From contig JAKZAN010000002.1 of assembly GCA_023053545.1 (NCBI GenBank), forward strand, positions 13,140,790 through 13,204,789: a stretch of 64,000 bases of DNA. Reading direction: 5' to 3'. Below, piece after piece: positions 31,550-42,149 of this stretch. The stretch comes from Lepidurus packardi (Eukaryota > Arthropoda > Branchiopoda > Notostraca > Triopsidae). The notes below the pieces were generated by a model, which saw only the letters and a program-made list of their open reading frames with translations, ran no database searches and was not told where the DNA came from. The position numbers were made by a program, and so were the translations under genes. Within the stretch, counting starts at the first letter, position 1. The number at the start of each line of letters is the position of its first letter.

Positions 31550-34500
31550 TTATTGTCTTCGTTTGTTTGATTTGGGTGGTTTGGGCGTCACAATTTCTTC
31601 TTCTTCCTCTTCTTCTTCTTCTTCCGCTCCGGTATTCTTGTACCAGTCCTTGCTGGGAAACAAATTAACATTAATTACAGTTTATTAAGCGTTTTAAGTC
31701 AGTATTTTACCATTCAGGTACGTTCTTAGGCTTGTCACAACGCTTAGTAGCGTCGTTGTAGACTTGCCCCGTAGAGCAGCCATTTCTGCGCGCTTCTACT
31801 CCATTGATACAGACATAGAAGTACTGGCAATCAGTAGGATCAGGGTAAAGGGGATTGGTAATGCCGCTAGGGTCATTTGGCGCTAGTGGCGGGCATTCAA
31901 AGTCGATAACATCTGCAGAATTATACATTTGTTTTTAATACATTAGAATTACAAGTACATTTAAGATTAAATTTTAAAATCTTGCCTCTGCTTGAGCAAC
32001 CAGCACGATTAGCCTCTCCTGGCCAGGAGCAAGTACCCGATTTGGGGTCGAAAACCAATCCGCCGGGACACGTCACCAAGTTGAACTGACCGTCCGAGCA
32101 GAAATAGAATTGGTTGCAAACCGCAGGATCGGGATCAGGAAAGTACCCGTTCTTCCGAGGGCAGTTGGTACTCGGTTGAGGTTTCTCTATAGAATTCGAA
32201 TCTCAAAATCAGTTCAGTTCACGAAAGTATTCAAATAATTAGTAAAAAATAACTGAAAATACATTCGAAATCAATCAAAAAGACGGCCAATACTTACGCA
32301 ACGCAGGGCGGTCGGTACATTTGACTTGAAAGGGGAAATCACACTTAAAGATATGGTTGCCCAGGTCCGCGTAGACGAGTCCATCAGGACACAGATGTTC
32401 CGTCATCACTCCATCCGCGCATTCGTAGTAACGGTCGCACTGTTCCGAATCCGCGAAGAATCCATCCGGTTCTGGACAGTCATCGGTTTGGGCTTTCACT
32501 GTTGCGAGAAAGGGTCACATTTAAAACAAGAAGAAAAGGTTACTAGATTGCCTCCATTGTATCCCGTTTATGGTTTAATTGGGATTTCGGCTCTTTGATT
32601 AATTTTATAGAATGGCAGTCAAACAATGAAAAGCTTATCGGTTAGCATATAGCAAAACCCAAGCTGTACAAACCAGGATAGGGGAAATAGCATGGGGAGA
32701 GTTCTTACAGCGTTGCCACTGGATGACAAAATTGGTGCTTATAAGAGTAAGGCCTTTAGTGTATGGAAGCCCTGAGAGGACAAAACTCGGGAACCGCAGA
32801 AAGTGACTCGGGAACAGCAGAAAGTACACTTATGGGAACATATTGACTTTCGGGAACACGGGAACCAGTTTTCGGAACATGGGAACCAGTTTTGCCAAAA
32901 CTGGTTCTCATGTTCCCTAGTTCCCAAAACTTTTGGGAACTTGGGAACATGGGAACCAGTTTTGGGAACACTATCGGGAACACGGGAACATTATCGGGAA
33001 CACGGGAACATTATCGGGAACACGGGAACATTATCGGGAACACGGGAACATATCGCTGTTTTCGGAACATATCGATATCTTCGGATGCAAGGTCGCTTTC
33101 ACACTGTCATACAACTAGGCCCCCCCCCCCAAGACCATAAAACCAATTTATCTTCTTCCACTAGCTTGCGCCCCCTTGTGGAACTTGTAGGAAACACATT
33201 GAGAAATGTTTCTCTGGTTTACTTATGCACGAAACGTGCGGAAATGTAGTTTAAACAGAAGAAAAAGACCTTGTCGCCATTACAGAAGCATTTGTTTATT
33301 AATTGGAAAGTCAATGTTTTGCTGTTGGGGAACTGACAATTGCAATACATTCTAGTTATTTGAAGGAGTTTTTTCCAATCATAATAATAATAATGACGGT
33401 TTATGCATTAAGGCTAATATCATATTTTACAGTTTTTCCCAACAAAGTTTGCTCAGTATTTCACAATTAATATCGCATGAAGAGTTCTTTATTATTAGTT
33501 GTATGACAGTGTGAAAGCGACCTTGCATCCGAAGATATCGATATGTTCCGAAAACAGCGATATGTTCCCGTGTTCCCGATAATGTTCCCGTGTTCCCGAT
33601 AATGTTCCCGTGTTCCCGATAATGTTCCCGTGTTCCCGATAATGTTCCCGTGTTCCCGATAGTGTTCCCAAAACTGGTTCCCATGTTCCCAAGTTCCCAA
33701 AAGTTTTGGGAACTTGGGAACATGGGAACCAGTTTTGGCAAAACTGGTTCCCATGTTCCGAAAACTGGTTCCCGTGTTCCCGAAAGTCAATATGTTCCCA
33801 TAAGTGTACTTTCTGCTGTTCCCGAGTCACTTTCTGCGGTTCCCGAGTTTTGTCCTCTCAGGGCTTCCATATTAGTGTGCTAAGATAATTATGCTTTTCT
33901 GACTAGTAAAACTAGTATAACCTAACCTAACCAACCTAACATTTTTTATTTCCCCGCTTTTTCCAGACCTCAACTTATTTTGGCACGATCTGGCAACGCT
34001 GTGGCTTGTACAGGTTAGGTTTTGGCTATATGCAATCCGAGGATATAATACTAGTATAACCTAACATTTTTAATTTCCCCGCTTTTTCCATAGACCTCAA
34101 CTTATTTTGACACGATCTGGCAACGCTGTGGTTTGTACAGGTTAGGTTTTCACTATATGCTATCGGTTACGCTTAGCGTTACGTGAAAGTCACCGTCAAG
34201 TCGTCTGGTCTAGCCAATCTGGGTCAAACTAGCTTAAAAGCGTTTAAACCATGCCCCATACTTTCCTTTTAACTTCTGGATAATGACAATAGAACCTTTA
34301 GTGCCTTTAAAATTCAAACTTGAGTTGTTTATGAAACAAATATTTTGTTTCAGTTGATTTAATTGCTTCCAAATGGGAAAACTGTTCAAACGTTTTCAAA
34401 TGACAAAATGGTTCAAACGTATTCAAATCGCAAGGAAGTGTTGCATTGTTTTAATAGTCGTGGAATCTTAAAACAGATCACGAAGTGAAATATAAAAATA

Positions 34501-34576
34501 AACGCTAAACGTTACCTAAAGCCGATCCGAGGATCAAACAAGCGCACAGATAGGTCCAACAGCTCTCGCGTGCCAT
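31550..34576 (-). CDS. obst-B: Obstructor-B-like CPAP3 protein (three chitin-binding domains)
   Basis: Five exons (34576-34516, 32498-32298, 32186-31986, 31912-31711, 31652-31550) join in phase to 255 aa. A signal peptide (SCWTYLCACLILGSAL) precedes three CBM14/peritrophin-A domains, each with six cysteines: CPEPDGFFADSEQCDRYYEC..., CPRKNGYFPDPDPAVCNQFY... and FECP...DPTDCQYFYVCING.... A CKDWYK motif and a poly-Glu tail end the protein. EKPQPSTNCPRKNGYF, GCSSRDVIDFECP and the acidic tail match Drosophila obst-B most closely. Such secreted proteins organise chitin in cuticle and trachea. Intron 3 uses a GC donor. Intron 1 (2 kb) hosts the foldback element. Confidence 0.9.
32762..33871. mobile_element. 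Foldback/MITE-like DNA element with long inverted arms
   Basis: Left arm 32762-33117 (356 nt) and right arm 33496-33871 (376 nt) are near-perfect inverted copies beginning tatggaagccctgagaggac. The 20-nt difference equals one extra unit of an internal 20-nt repeat (cgggaacacgggaacattat: four units left, five right). The 378-nt centre encodes nothing recognisable. The 6-bp direct repeat ttagtg flanks it at 32756-32761 and 33872-33877, a target-site duplication. Within each arm gttcccaagttcccaaaa/ttttgggaacttgggaac makes a further palindrome. It is non-autonomous, apparently young, and lies in obst-B intron 1. Confidence 0.88.
33885..34165. repeat. About 130-140-nt tandem duplication beside the foldback element
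   Basis: Two copies share actagtataacctaac, atttccccgctttttcca, gacctcaacttattttg, cacgatctggcaacgctgtg and tttgtacaggttaggtttt. The second copy overlaps the right arm of the outer inverted repeat. Confidence 0.75.
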
Positions 34577-35691
34577 ATCGAAGGCTTTCACTGGTCCAAC
34601 TCAAACTGGTCGATGTCCTCATCTTTATCTAGCGTTCCTAGAGCAGCGCCAAGAGGAAAAACTTTTGAAAGTTTTCCAACATCATCAACCGTCCAATCCC
34701 GGCACAGTAAGTTCTTCAACCAAGAAACAAAAGCCTGTTGACTCTTCTCTAACAAAAACAAGTTAAAGGTAACCTCTTTTCTTTACAATCTTCCGAAAGC
34801 TTGGCAACAGTTATTGGAACCTCTTTAAATTAATTAATAGAACCTTGGGGTTTGTTCAAGGTCTGACAGGATATTCCCCAACCCTCCCAATAAATGCAGA
34901 AAAAGGAACATGAGGGCAATACTAAAAAAGCGTCAAGGTTGAAAGATTTTAGGAAATCTGATGAAATTCTGCATATTTAATTTCAAGGTATTACGAGTCT
35001 AAACAAGTACAAGTTTGGAAGACGTCACCAAGTTTAGAAAGTGAAAGATATCTTCCTCCCATCTAGGACAAAAAGCTTTCGCTTTCTTAGTCCGAACCTT
35101 TCTCTGACCTGGGTTGACCTAGTCTGGCTAATCTAAAGATAACTTAAGATGTCTGTTCTAGATAGTTTCCAGCACATGTAAAAGAGAGCATGTAGGTCAA
35201 GTAAAAACTAGGGTACGCGTGACTTACAGTTGGACTTAACAGTAAAGCCAATCATTTAAACCCGGTTTTCACATAACAACCCATGTTTACAAAGCGGTAA
35301 AACCGTTGGTGTAAACGCGTTTTTTCCTTTTTTCTCTAGAGGGTTACGGATAGGGAAAGGACGGGTCTAACGGTGCCTCTCTGGGTGTCTATAAACCGTT
35401 GCGAACGTTTCGGGAGGTGGGGAAAGGCTTCTCTCGGGAAACCGCCTGAAAGCATTAGAAACTTCATGAGCATAGTTTGGGTTACTTTTACTTTCTCTTA
35501 CTTTTCTTCGCCTCCAAGTTTTATGGAAACGCTGTTGCTGTAAGCCTTGGCTACCGGTTTTTCCTTGGGGTTTTCGGAGAGGGGGGCAAGTCAACGAGAA
35601 TCTGGAATCTTGAAACAGTCGAGGCTAGATTTAAAAGGAGCAGCATTGCAAGCCTAAATTTCAGATCTCTTATTGGGACACAGTCGTGAAT
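34577..35691. other. Head-to-head spacer between obst-B and obst-A
   Basis: The 1.1-kb stretch must hold both promoters of this divergent pair of chitin-binding genes. Sequence is non-coding; I see no repeat array. Confidence 0.5.
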
Positions 35692-36956
35692 ATGCGGTCA
35701 ATAATTTTACTCGTGTCGCTCGCAGCCATTGCTGGTAAGTGTACTTTCCTTAAATTGCGTTGTATTGACTTTTATTCATTTTAAAAAAGGCGAAAAAAGT
35801 AACAAATAGCAAAAAAGACGGTCGTTTTAAAGTAGATCGTAGAAAGTGCAGCTTACTATTCGCCAGTCAATTCTTTAATGCTTGTTTTTGACAATATAGG
35901 TGCTCAGGATTTCAAATGCCCGAAATCCAGCGGACAGTTTGAACATGCTATCTCGTGCGACAAATACTACAAATGTAGTGAAGGCGTGGCCGAGGAACTG
36001 TTGTGTCCAGATGGTTTGGTATTTGATCCCCTCAACCGCGGCACAAGCAAATGCGACAATCCCTACAATGTCGATTGTGGTGACCGACACGAATTGCGTA
36101 AGAACCTTCTATTTGTACTAAAGTTTCCAAAAACTTCTCAGAATTCGTGGTAATTTTTAAGAGTAAGAATATCGTGCCAAATTCCCATAAATTCGGATTA
36201 GAAGCACTAGGGCACTTTTGATATAAAAAAAATTGCAATAATTACAGAGAACTTTTTGGATTTTTTGATGAATTTAAAGGATTTAGAGGATTTTTTGATG
36301 AATTTAAATCATTTATTGATATGTATAGAGAATGCTAAACCCATTGGAAACTGTGAAAGACGTAACGGAATCTTCCCCCATCCTAATCCGGCCACTTGTC
36401 ATGTGTTTTACACTTGCGTCGATGGAGTTGAGCAGAGAACCAGTTGCCCCGGCGGTTTGGTTTTTGACTTGAACACCGCCACTTGCGCCTGGCCCGCGGT
36501 TGCGGCTCGGGATGGTTGCATCCGCGAAGAACGTAAACGACTAACCAAATTTTGTTAAGGTTATCCAATTTTGAACCTCTTTTTTGATATAGAACTGTCT
36601 GATGGCTTCCAGTGTCCTAAACCAGATGAGGTGAATGACAACACCAATGGCCAGAGAGAAGCTCACCCTCGTTTCCCCCATGAGGACTGCCAGAAGTTCT
36701 ACATTTGCTTGAATGGCGTCACGCCCCGCGAAACCGCCTGCGACCTCGGTTTGGTTTTCAACCCGGAAACAAGGCAGTGCGAAGTTCCTGAGAACGTTGT
36801 TGGCTGGTGAGTTTTGGTTGAACTAATCCGAAAATTTCCCTTAAAAGAATTCTAAACTAACTATTTTTCTTTAATTCCAGTGAGGATTGGTACAAAGACC
36901 ACCCCATTTTGGGCGGCAATAAGGAAACTGGTGATAAAACTGTTATTCGTGGATAA
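35692..36956 (+). CDS. obst-A: Obstructor-A-like CPAP3 protein (three chitin-binding domains)
   Basis: Five exons. Exon 1 is a signal peptide (MRSIILLVSLAAIAG) with donor in phase 1. Domain 1: AQDFKCPKSSGQF, CDKYYKCSEGVAEELLCPDG, LVFDPLNRGTSKCDNPYNVD. Domain 2: CERRNGIFPHPNPATCHVFY and CPGGLVFDLNTATCAWP. Domain 3: DGFQCPKPDEV, HPRFPHEDCQKFYICLNGV and ENVVGCEDWYKD. Wording and the CEDWYK ending match Drosophila obst-A best, with Gasp next. In flies obst-A scaffolds new chitin and its deacetylases at the apical surface. One exon per domain, as in its neighbours, and the divergent layout with obst-B point to an old local gene family. Confidence 0.9.
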
Positions 36957-38225
36957 TTTGTTTTTCTAACTATTTTTGATCTTTTGAAAATATATGGCAC
37001 AAATGCTGCCCTTCTCTCTCCCCAAAACCAATGAAAGACTCTATTTTTAACTAACAACCACAATGAAAATGGCGTTCAATGACTTGAGGAATAAGGTAGT
37101 TTACAAAATGGGGTCAGGTCGGTTTTCTTGTTTGGTCCGGGCCAACTTGCATACTTTCCAGCGTTTTTCCACAAGAAAACCGTGCACGATTTACACTGAA
37201 AAACAGCTCCATTATTTTTGGGCATGACTGTTAGGTAGCCTGCGGGTCTTTCGCGTCGTGTTTGCGTGAGTCCGTCACCTGTTAAAAGAGGTACTTTCTC
37301 TTCCTTATCAAACCCAAAGAGTCATCGACCACGCGGCTTTTATGCTACGTCACCACGCGGTCTAGATTTTCATTGACTGGTGGTGAGGCGCTAATGGTAG
37401 ACTTTCGGCAAGCCGTTAATAGAGCAGCGGGCCAAAGCGGCGCGCATAGCGTAACGCCGCCTGTCGGGTTGGCGACTTGTGACTCGCAGGTAAATGGTGC
37501 ATTGAGCTCTCTTTTGGGTGTGGTTGTCTCCCCTAAACCACTCTTTATCAAGACACCTGCACCAAGTCGAAACTAGGCTATTAGCCTGGAGACGAAACTC
37601 TCAATGAATATGTTTGTCTTGATCCATTCTACCTTTCACTCAGAAAGCCAGCCGCATGCGGGGTAGAAGCCTTTTACCTCAGAAGGTTCAACTTTTGGAC
37701 AGTTTCCATGATATGCTTCTTTTGTATGCGAAGGTTTTTGGGCGAGAAAAAGGTTTTCAAAGAGGAAGAGAAATCAGAAAGCGTGGTACACCAGACAAGG
37801 TATTAAGCGTACAAAGTTTGAAATGAAAAACAAGGAAGGGTGGGCAGATAAATGAAACTCCAAAAGGGTGTAGTTTTGTAGTAATAGTAAGATATATCTC
37901 GCGAAAAGGAATTTTCGGAAAAGAAGTGACTGGTTCATGAAACCACCCATACCCTGAGGTATTGGCCTTCTTCTTCGGTGTATGCACACCTTTCAAAGGC
38001 AACCATGAAACGGGCCTTAAAGGCCCGCACATTCACAAGTGCCAACTTCTGAAAGACTCCTGTTGTTCAAAGTGTTGGTAGACCGGCTTATCCAACTCAC
38101 CCGATCACTCGTGCTCTTGTGTGGTTACCAGTGAGAGACTGGTCCTACGAAAACCTTCCTTCGGATACATTCGGTTAAACTTAGTTGGGCTTTTCAATTG
38201 TATTCCATAACAACAAGTGATCATC
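36957..38225. other. Spacer between obst-A and the next CPAP3 gene
   Basis: Both flanking genes are on the plus strand, so this holds the obst-A 3' UTR and the next promoter. No gene or clear repeat seen. Confidence 0.5.
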
Positions 38226-40404
38226 ATGTGGACATTCTGGTTGGCCTGTGCCATCTTCCAATTGGCAAACTCTGGTAAGATTTGAATTGACTATTTTCAT
38301 TTTTTTCTACAGAAATTTTAGTTAAACCTTCCTAAGGTATTGCCCAGTGATTCCTTTTCAATTCACTATCGATTCATGTATCGATTTAAGTAGATATCGA
38401 GAGAGTTGAAGTTAATTGAGGTTAACGCAGGCGCAAGAGGGTTCATTCAGTCAATGAAAAGGGAGAAAATGATCAAACCGGCAGACAAATAGAGACATTT
38501 CCTTTCTTTTTCATTGTGGTCAGTGTTTAAATCACCTTCAGGAGCGAAATCAGGGTGTGGTGCACTATTTCTACTGCGAGATCTTGGACCACCTGGTCGA
38601 ACCAAGGTCACGTTACCTTTAACGATGTTGAAAACTATTACTAATCCTTTTCATCTTGAAGGTCCTGTGAAATTCTCCACGCGTTTAAACTACACTTCCA
38701 AATCTAGACGGTTCTGGGTTAAAATCTTTTAGAAAATTGACTAGAAAACCGACAGATATTCCCTCAACTGAAGCTATCAAACGTTCCTCCTCCCTAGCGG
38801 CAGACATAAACGCTTTACTTCTAGGATAATCCCTTTATCGTAATAAAACATAGTAAGCCCTATTAATTTCCCTAATGAGTCTTAGAAATCTAGTTTAAAG
38901 GATACTTTCACATACTTTTCTTTCTTCCTCTCAATATTGTTTAACTTTCTCCTGTTTCTTTCAATCCTAGAATCCTACAGTTAGCAATGCGGATATCCAG
39001 ACTGTCCATACGACATCTGTTAGGAAGATGGTTAACTTTTATCACAAGTATGACATCTATTAGTAAACTAAAGAAGCCTAACTGAGTCATTACGGATAAA
39101 TCATTGTTGGAACCTAATCATTGTTTAACCTAACGGTATTCCTCTTCGGCTTCTTTAAACATGTTGCCGTTTTAGTTTCATAGATGAACGTATCACATGA
39201 CCTTGGTAAGAAAGGAAAGTCCACGCGCGATAAGCGTTAAGGCGGGCGGGGGGGGGTTTCCATAGGCGTCCAGAGTTCTCTTGGTCTGACCTTGTGGTGC
39301 CTTGCCAAGCCGAGACGTATTGCTAATGTTATAAAAACTTCCCCTTGTTTTCTTTGTTTTTCGACTACACGCAGCCAGTCTGAAACCTGCTTATCGTGAC
39401 GTGTCATCTTGTCCGGAACCTTACGGTCTGCAGACATACGCCCACCCGAAAAATTGCGACCAATTCTACAAATGCGAGAACGGAACCTTAACCCTGGAGA
39501 CATGCGAGAACGGTCTGCTCTTTGACGGTAGTGGCGCCATCCACAACTACTGTAACTACCATTGGGCCGTCAACTGCGAGGACCGCGTGTACGACCGTAA
39601 GCTTGATCCCTTTTGGTCCGTTTGGATCGCCGCTCGTAGGATGAGGATCGCTCACGTCACGATTTCTATTTTTGTCACAAACTGTAGTCCAAGAAGACCT
39701 GTCATCGGCCTGCCCCTATTCCTTTGGGTTGTTTACAGCTGGAGCGGGTTGCCAGACGTCTTACCTTCGCTGCGCTTACGGTGAACCCGAGGATGTACCC
39801 TGCGACAAGGGTCTAGCTTACGATGAAAGGACCCACAGCTGCAACTGGCCAGATGAGCTTTTGGAGCAAGGATGCGATCCCGAAGGTGATCAAGGCCGTT
39901 ATTATCATATCCCAAACCCTCTCTTTGTGGGATGTTAGTACATCTTTGTTAAAAACCATTTCCTTTCACAGCTGTCGTTGGCTTCCGTTGCCCTGAACCA
40001 GCTTCCATCCCAGCGGGCTCCCTTTCTAGGCAATTTCTGCCTTTCCCCCGTTTCGCTCTACCGGACGGTGACTGCAAACACCTCATCACTTGCGTTAACC
40101 AATACCCTCGTCTCATTGGGTGCGGCGAACTAGTTGTCAACGAAAACTCCTTATCATGCGATGAACCCGAAAACGTACCCAAATGGTATAATTTACTTAC
40201 TTATAATTTACGTTTCATGTTTTATTTATGTTTTGTTTACTTATGTTCTATATTTAATGTTATTTGCTTAAATTAACCATTCTATTTATGTTTTGTTTAT
40301 CTATGTTCTATTTATGTTCTATATGTTTTGGTTATTTATGTTCTAGATTCAATGTTATTTAGTTTAATTAACCATTCTTTTTGGTTTATTTTTACAGTTA
40401 CTAA
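38226..40404 (+). CDS. CPAP3 obstructor-family protein (obst-C/E-like) with duplicated last exon
   Basis: Exon 1 (38226-38274) is a signal peptide MWTFWLACAIFQLANSG; intron 1 is about 1.1 kb. Domain 1: CPEPYGLQTYAHPKNCDQFY, KCENGTLTLETCENGLLFDG, CNYHWAVNCEDR. Domain 2: CPYSFGLFTAGAGCQTSYLR, CDKGLAYDERTHSCNWPDEL. Domain 3: VVGFRCPEPAS, GDCKHLITCVNQYPRLIGCG, DEPENVPKC. The last exon adds only Cys-Tyr-stop (40398-40404) and is present twice, the second ending at 40598. I recall close insect sequences labelled obstructor-C or -E-like but cannot settle the subgroup. It is presumably a secreted chitin-matrix protein. Confidence 0.85.
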
Positions 40405-40620
40405 CAAGAAGCGACGAGGTTGTTTACTTATGTTCTATTTATGTTTTGTTTATTTATGTTCTATTTATGTTTTGTTTACTTATTTTCTATTTATGTTTTG
40501 TTTATTTATGTTCTATATATGTTTTGTTTATTTATGTTCTATATTCAATTTATTTGGTTAAATTAACCATTCTTTTTGTTTTATTTTGCAGTTACTAACA
40601 AGAAGCGACGAGGTTTTTTT
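40200..40620. repeat. Tandem repeat in and around the last CPAP3 intron, including the terminal exon
   Basis: Units rich in ctatttatgttttgtttatt alternate with two copies of the terminal exon block: acagttactaacaagaagcg (40394 onward) and gcagttactaacaagaagcg (40589 onward), both followed by acgaggtt. Spacing of the two exon copies is 194 nt. Confidence 0.85.
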
Positions 40621-42149
40621 GTGCAACGAAGCCTTAAAGGTTACGGGTTGAATTAATATCCACACTGTCGAATCTCCCAGCGAGACCATCCATATGCTGC
40701 CGGTACTGGCTTTCGTAAACATCTTTGTTCTATTTTCTATGAGGATATAAGAAAAAAATGAAAGAAAAGAAAAAATTATTGTAATAGACCCCCTAAACTT
40801 GTGTTTTCTAAAAGAACATTAGTCTTGTTTTCTCTAATAAATTCATATGCGGCCAGGAATAATAAACAACAACTCTCCTCAGTTTTGTAGTACTTTCATT
40901 TTACGTTATTCTAAAGTATACAATTGAAACTCTGGTGGAGCACCATCCAGTTTGTGCGGTCAATGGCGAAGTTATAACGCAAAAGGTTGTTCAAAGACCA
41001 AGACCTCACGGCCCAGGATAGCTTAACTTGGTACATCCTAGATGGCGTAAGTGTTTGTATGGGCGTATATGAACGCGCATTGCTCCTGCGCATAAACAGT
41101 TTGCACGATAAATCTACAACCAAGTACTCGATTCGCACGCAATTTTCTTTCAGATAAGAATCCGCAATTTGGCAATCTTCGCGAAGGTATGTAACAAACT
41201 AATTTAAGTTTTCCAAATTAATGAAAGAAAAAACCACTATTAGGTAGGTTTTTGAAATGAACCTGTAAAATGTGGAAAAATAGAAAAATTAAACTACCCT
41301 GCCTTTTGAATTAATATTAGCTGTCTTATTGACAATACAATTATGTAAAAATATCAGAATAAATTCAAAAGAATTCAAAATTAAACTGTTAGCATTTAAA
41401 AAATTTTACGCATGATTATAAATAATAGTAATATTGAAGATATTTTTCTGGATAGTATATGAAATCTAGGTTGAGTTTTATAATAATTTTATTAATTATT
41501 TTTTCTTCGATTTTATAATAACTTTGGAAAACTCTTAGTTTTTGTTTAACTTTGGAAAAAAAAGTTTTTTTTTCTTTTAGTTTTTTTAGTTTTTTTTTCT
41601 TTTAGTTTTTTTAGTTTTTTTCTTTTAGTTTTTTTTTTCTTTTTAGATAGTATATGAAATCTAGGTTGAGTGTTATAATAATTTTATTAATTATTTTTTC
41701 TTCGATTTTATAATAACTTTGGAAAACTCTTAGTTTTTGTTTAACTTTGGAAAAAAAGTTTTTTTTTCTTTTAGTTTTTTTAGTTTTTTTCTTTTAGTTT
41801 TTTTTTTCTTTTTAGATAGTATATGAAATCTAGGTTGAGTTTTATACTAATTTTATGAATTCTTTTTTTTCGATTTTATAATAACTTTGGAAAACTCTTA
41901 GTTTTTGTTTAACTTTGGAAAAAAAGTTTTTTTTTTTCTTTTAATTGTATTTATTTACAAACATAAAAGTGTGGGTACATTTCCGCACGACAAGAAACTC
42001 CTTAGAGCAAAGATTTTTGTTGGGGGTCCATAATGTCTGGTATGTACAGAGTTCGTTTTAAATGGGCAGAAAACGGAAACCCCTGGCAAGGTTGAAATTC
42101 GTAAAGAAAAGAAAGAAAAATGTAACTTTGGAGAGGACAAGCCTTTTGT
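40621..42149. other. Tail-to-tail spacer between two CPAP3 genes
   Basis: Contains a candidate AATAAA (about 40835) for the upstream gene and, at 41443-41945, a three-copy AT-rich repeat. No gene is recognised. Confidence 0.5.
41443..41945. repeat. Three-copy AT-rich tandem repeat (about 170-195 nt units)
   Basis: Units start near 41452, 41645 and 41815 with gatagtatatgaaatctagg and share ttgagt.ttata, ttcgattttataataacttt, ggaaaactcttagtttttgt and a T-rich tail of variable length. Confidence 0.85.

Larger units (their letters stand above)
32630..34170. repeat. Outer degenerate inverted repeat around the foldback element
   Basis: A left arm at about 32630-32735 (ttatcggttagcatatagca, aaaccc, ctgtacaaacca, cagcgttgcca) is repeated inverted on the right at about 34105-34170 (tggcaacgctgtgg, tttgtacaggttaggttttc, actatatgctatcggtta). 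Similarity is visibly lower than between the inner arms. An older element may have been split by the inner insertion. Confidence 0.6.

Noticed and set aside
32739-33883. Several overlapping open frames rich in GNTGTLSGTREH-type repeats
   Set aside because: They read the GGGAAC repeats in the foldback arms in all frames; not genes.
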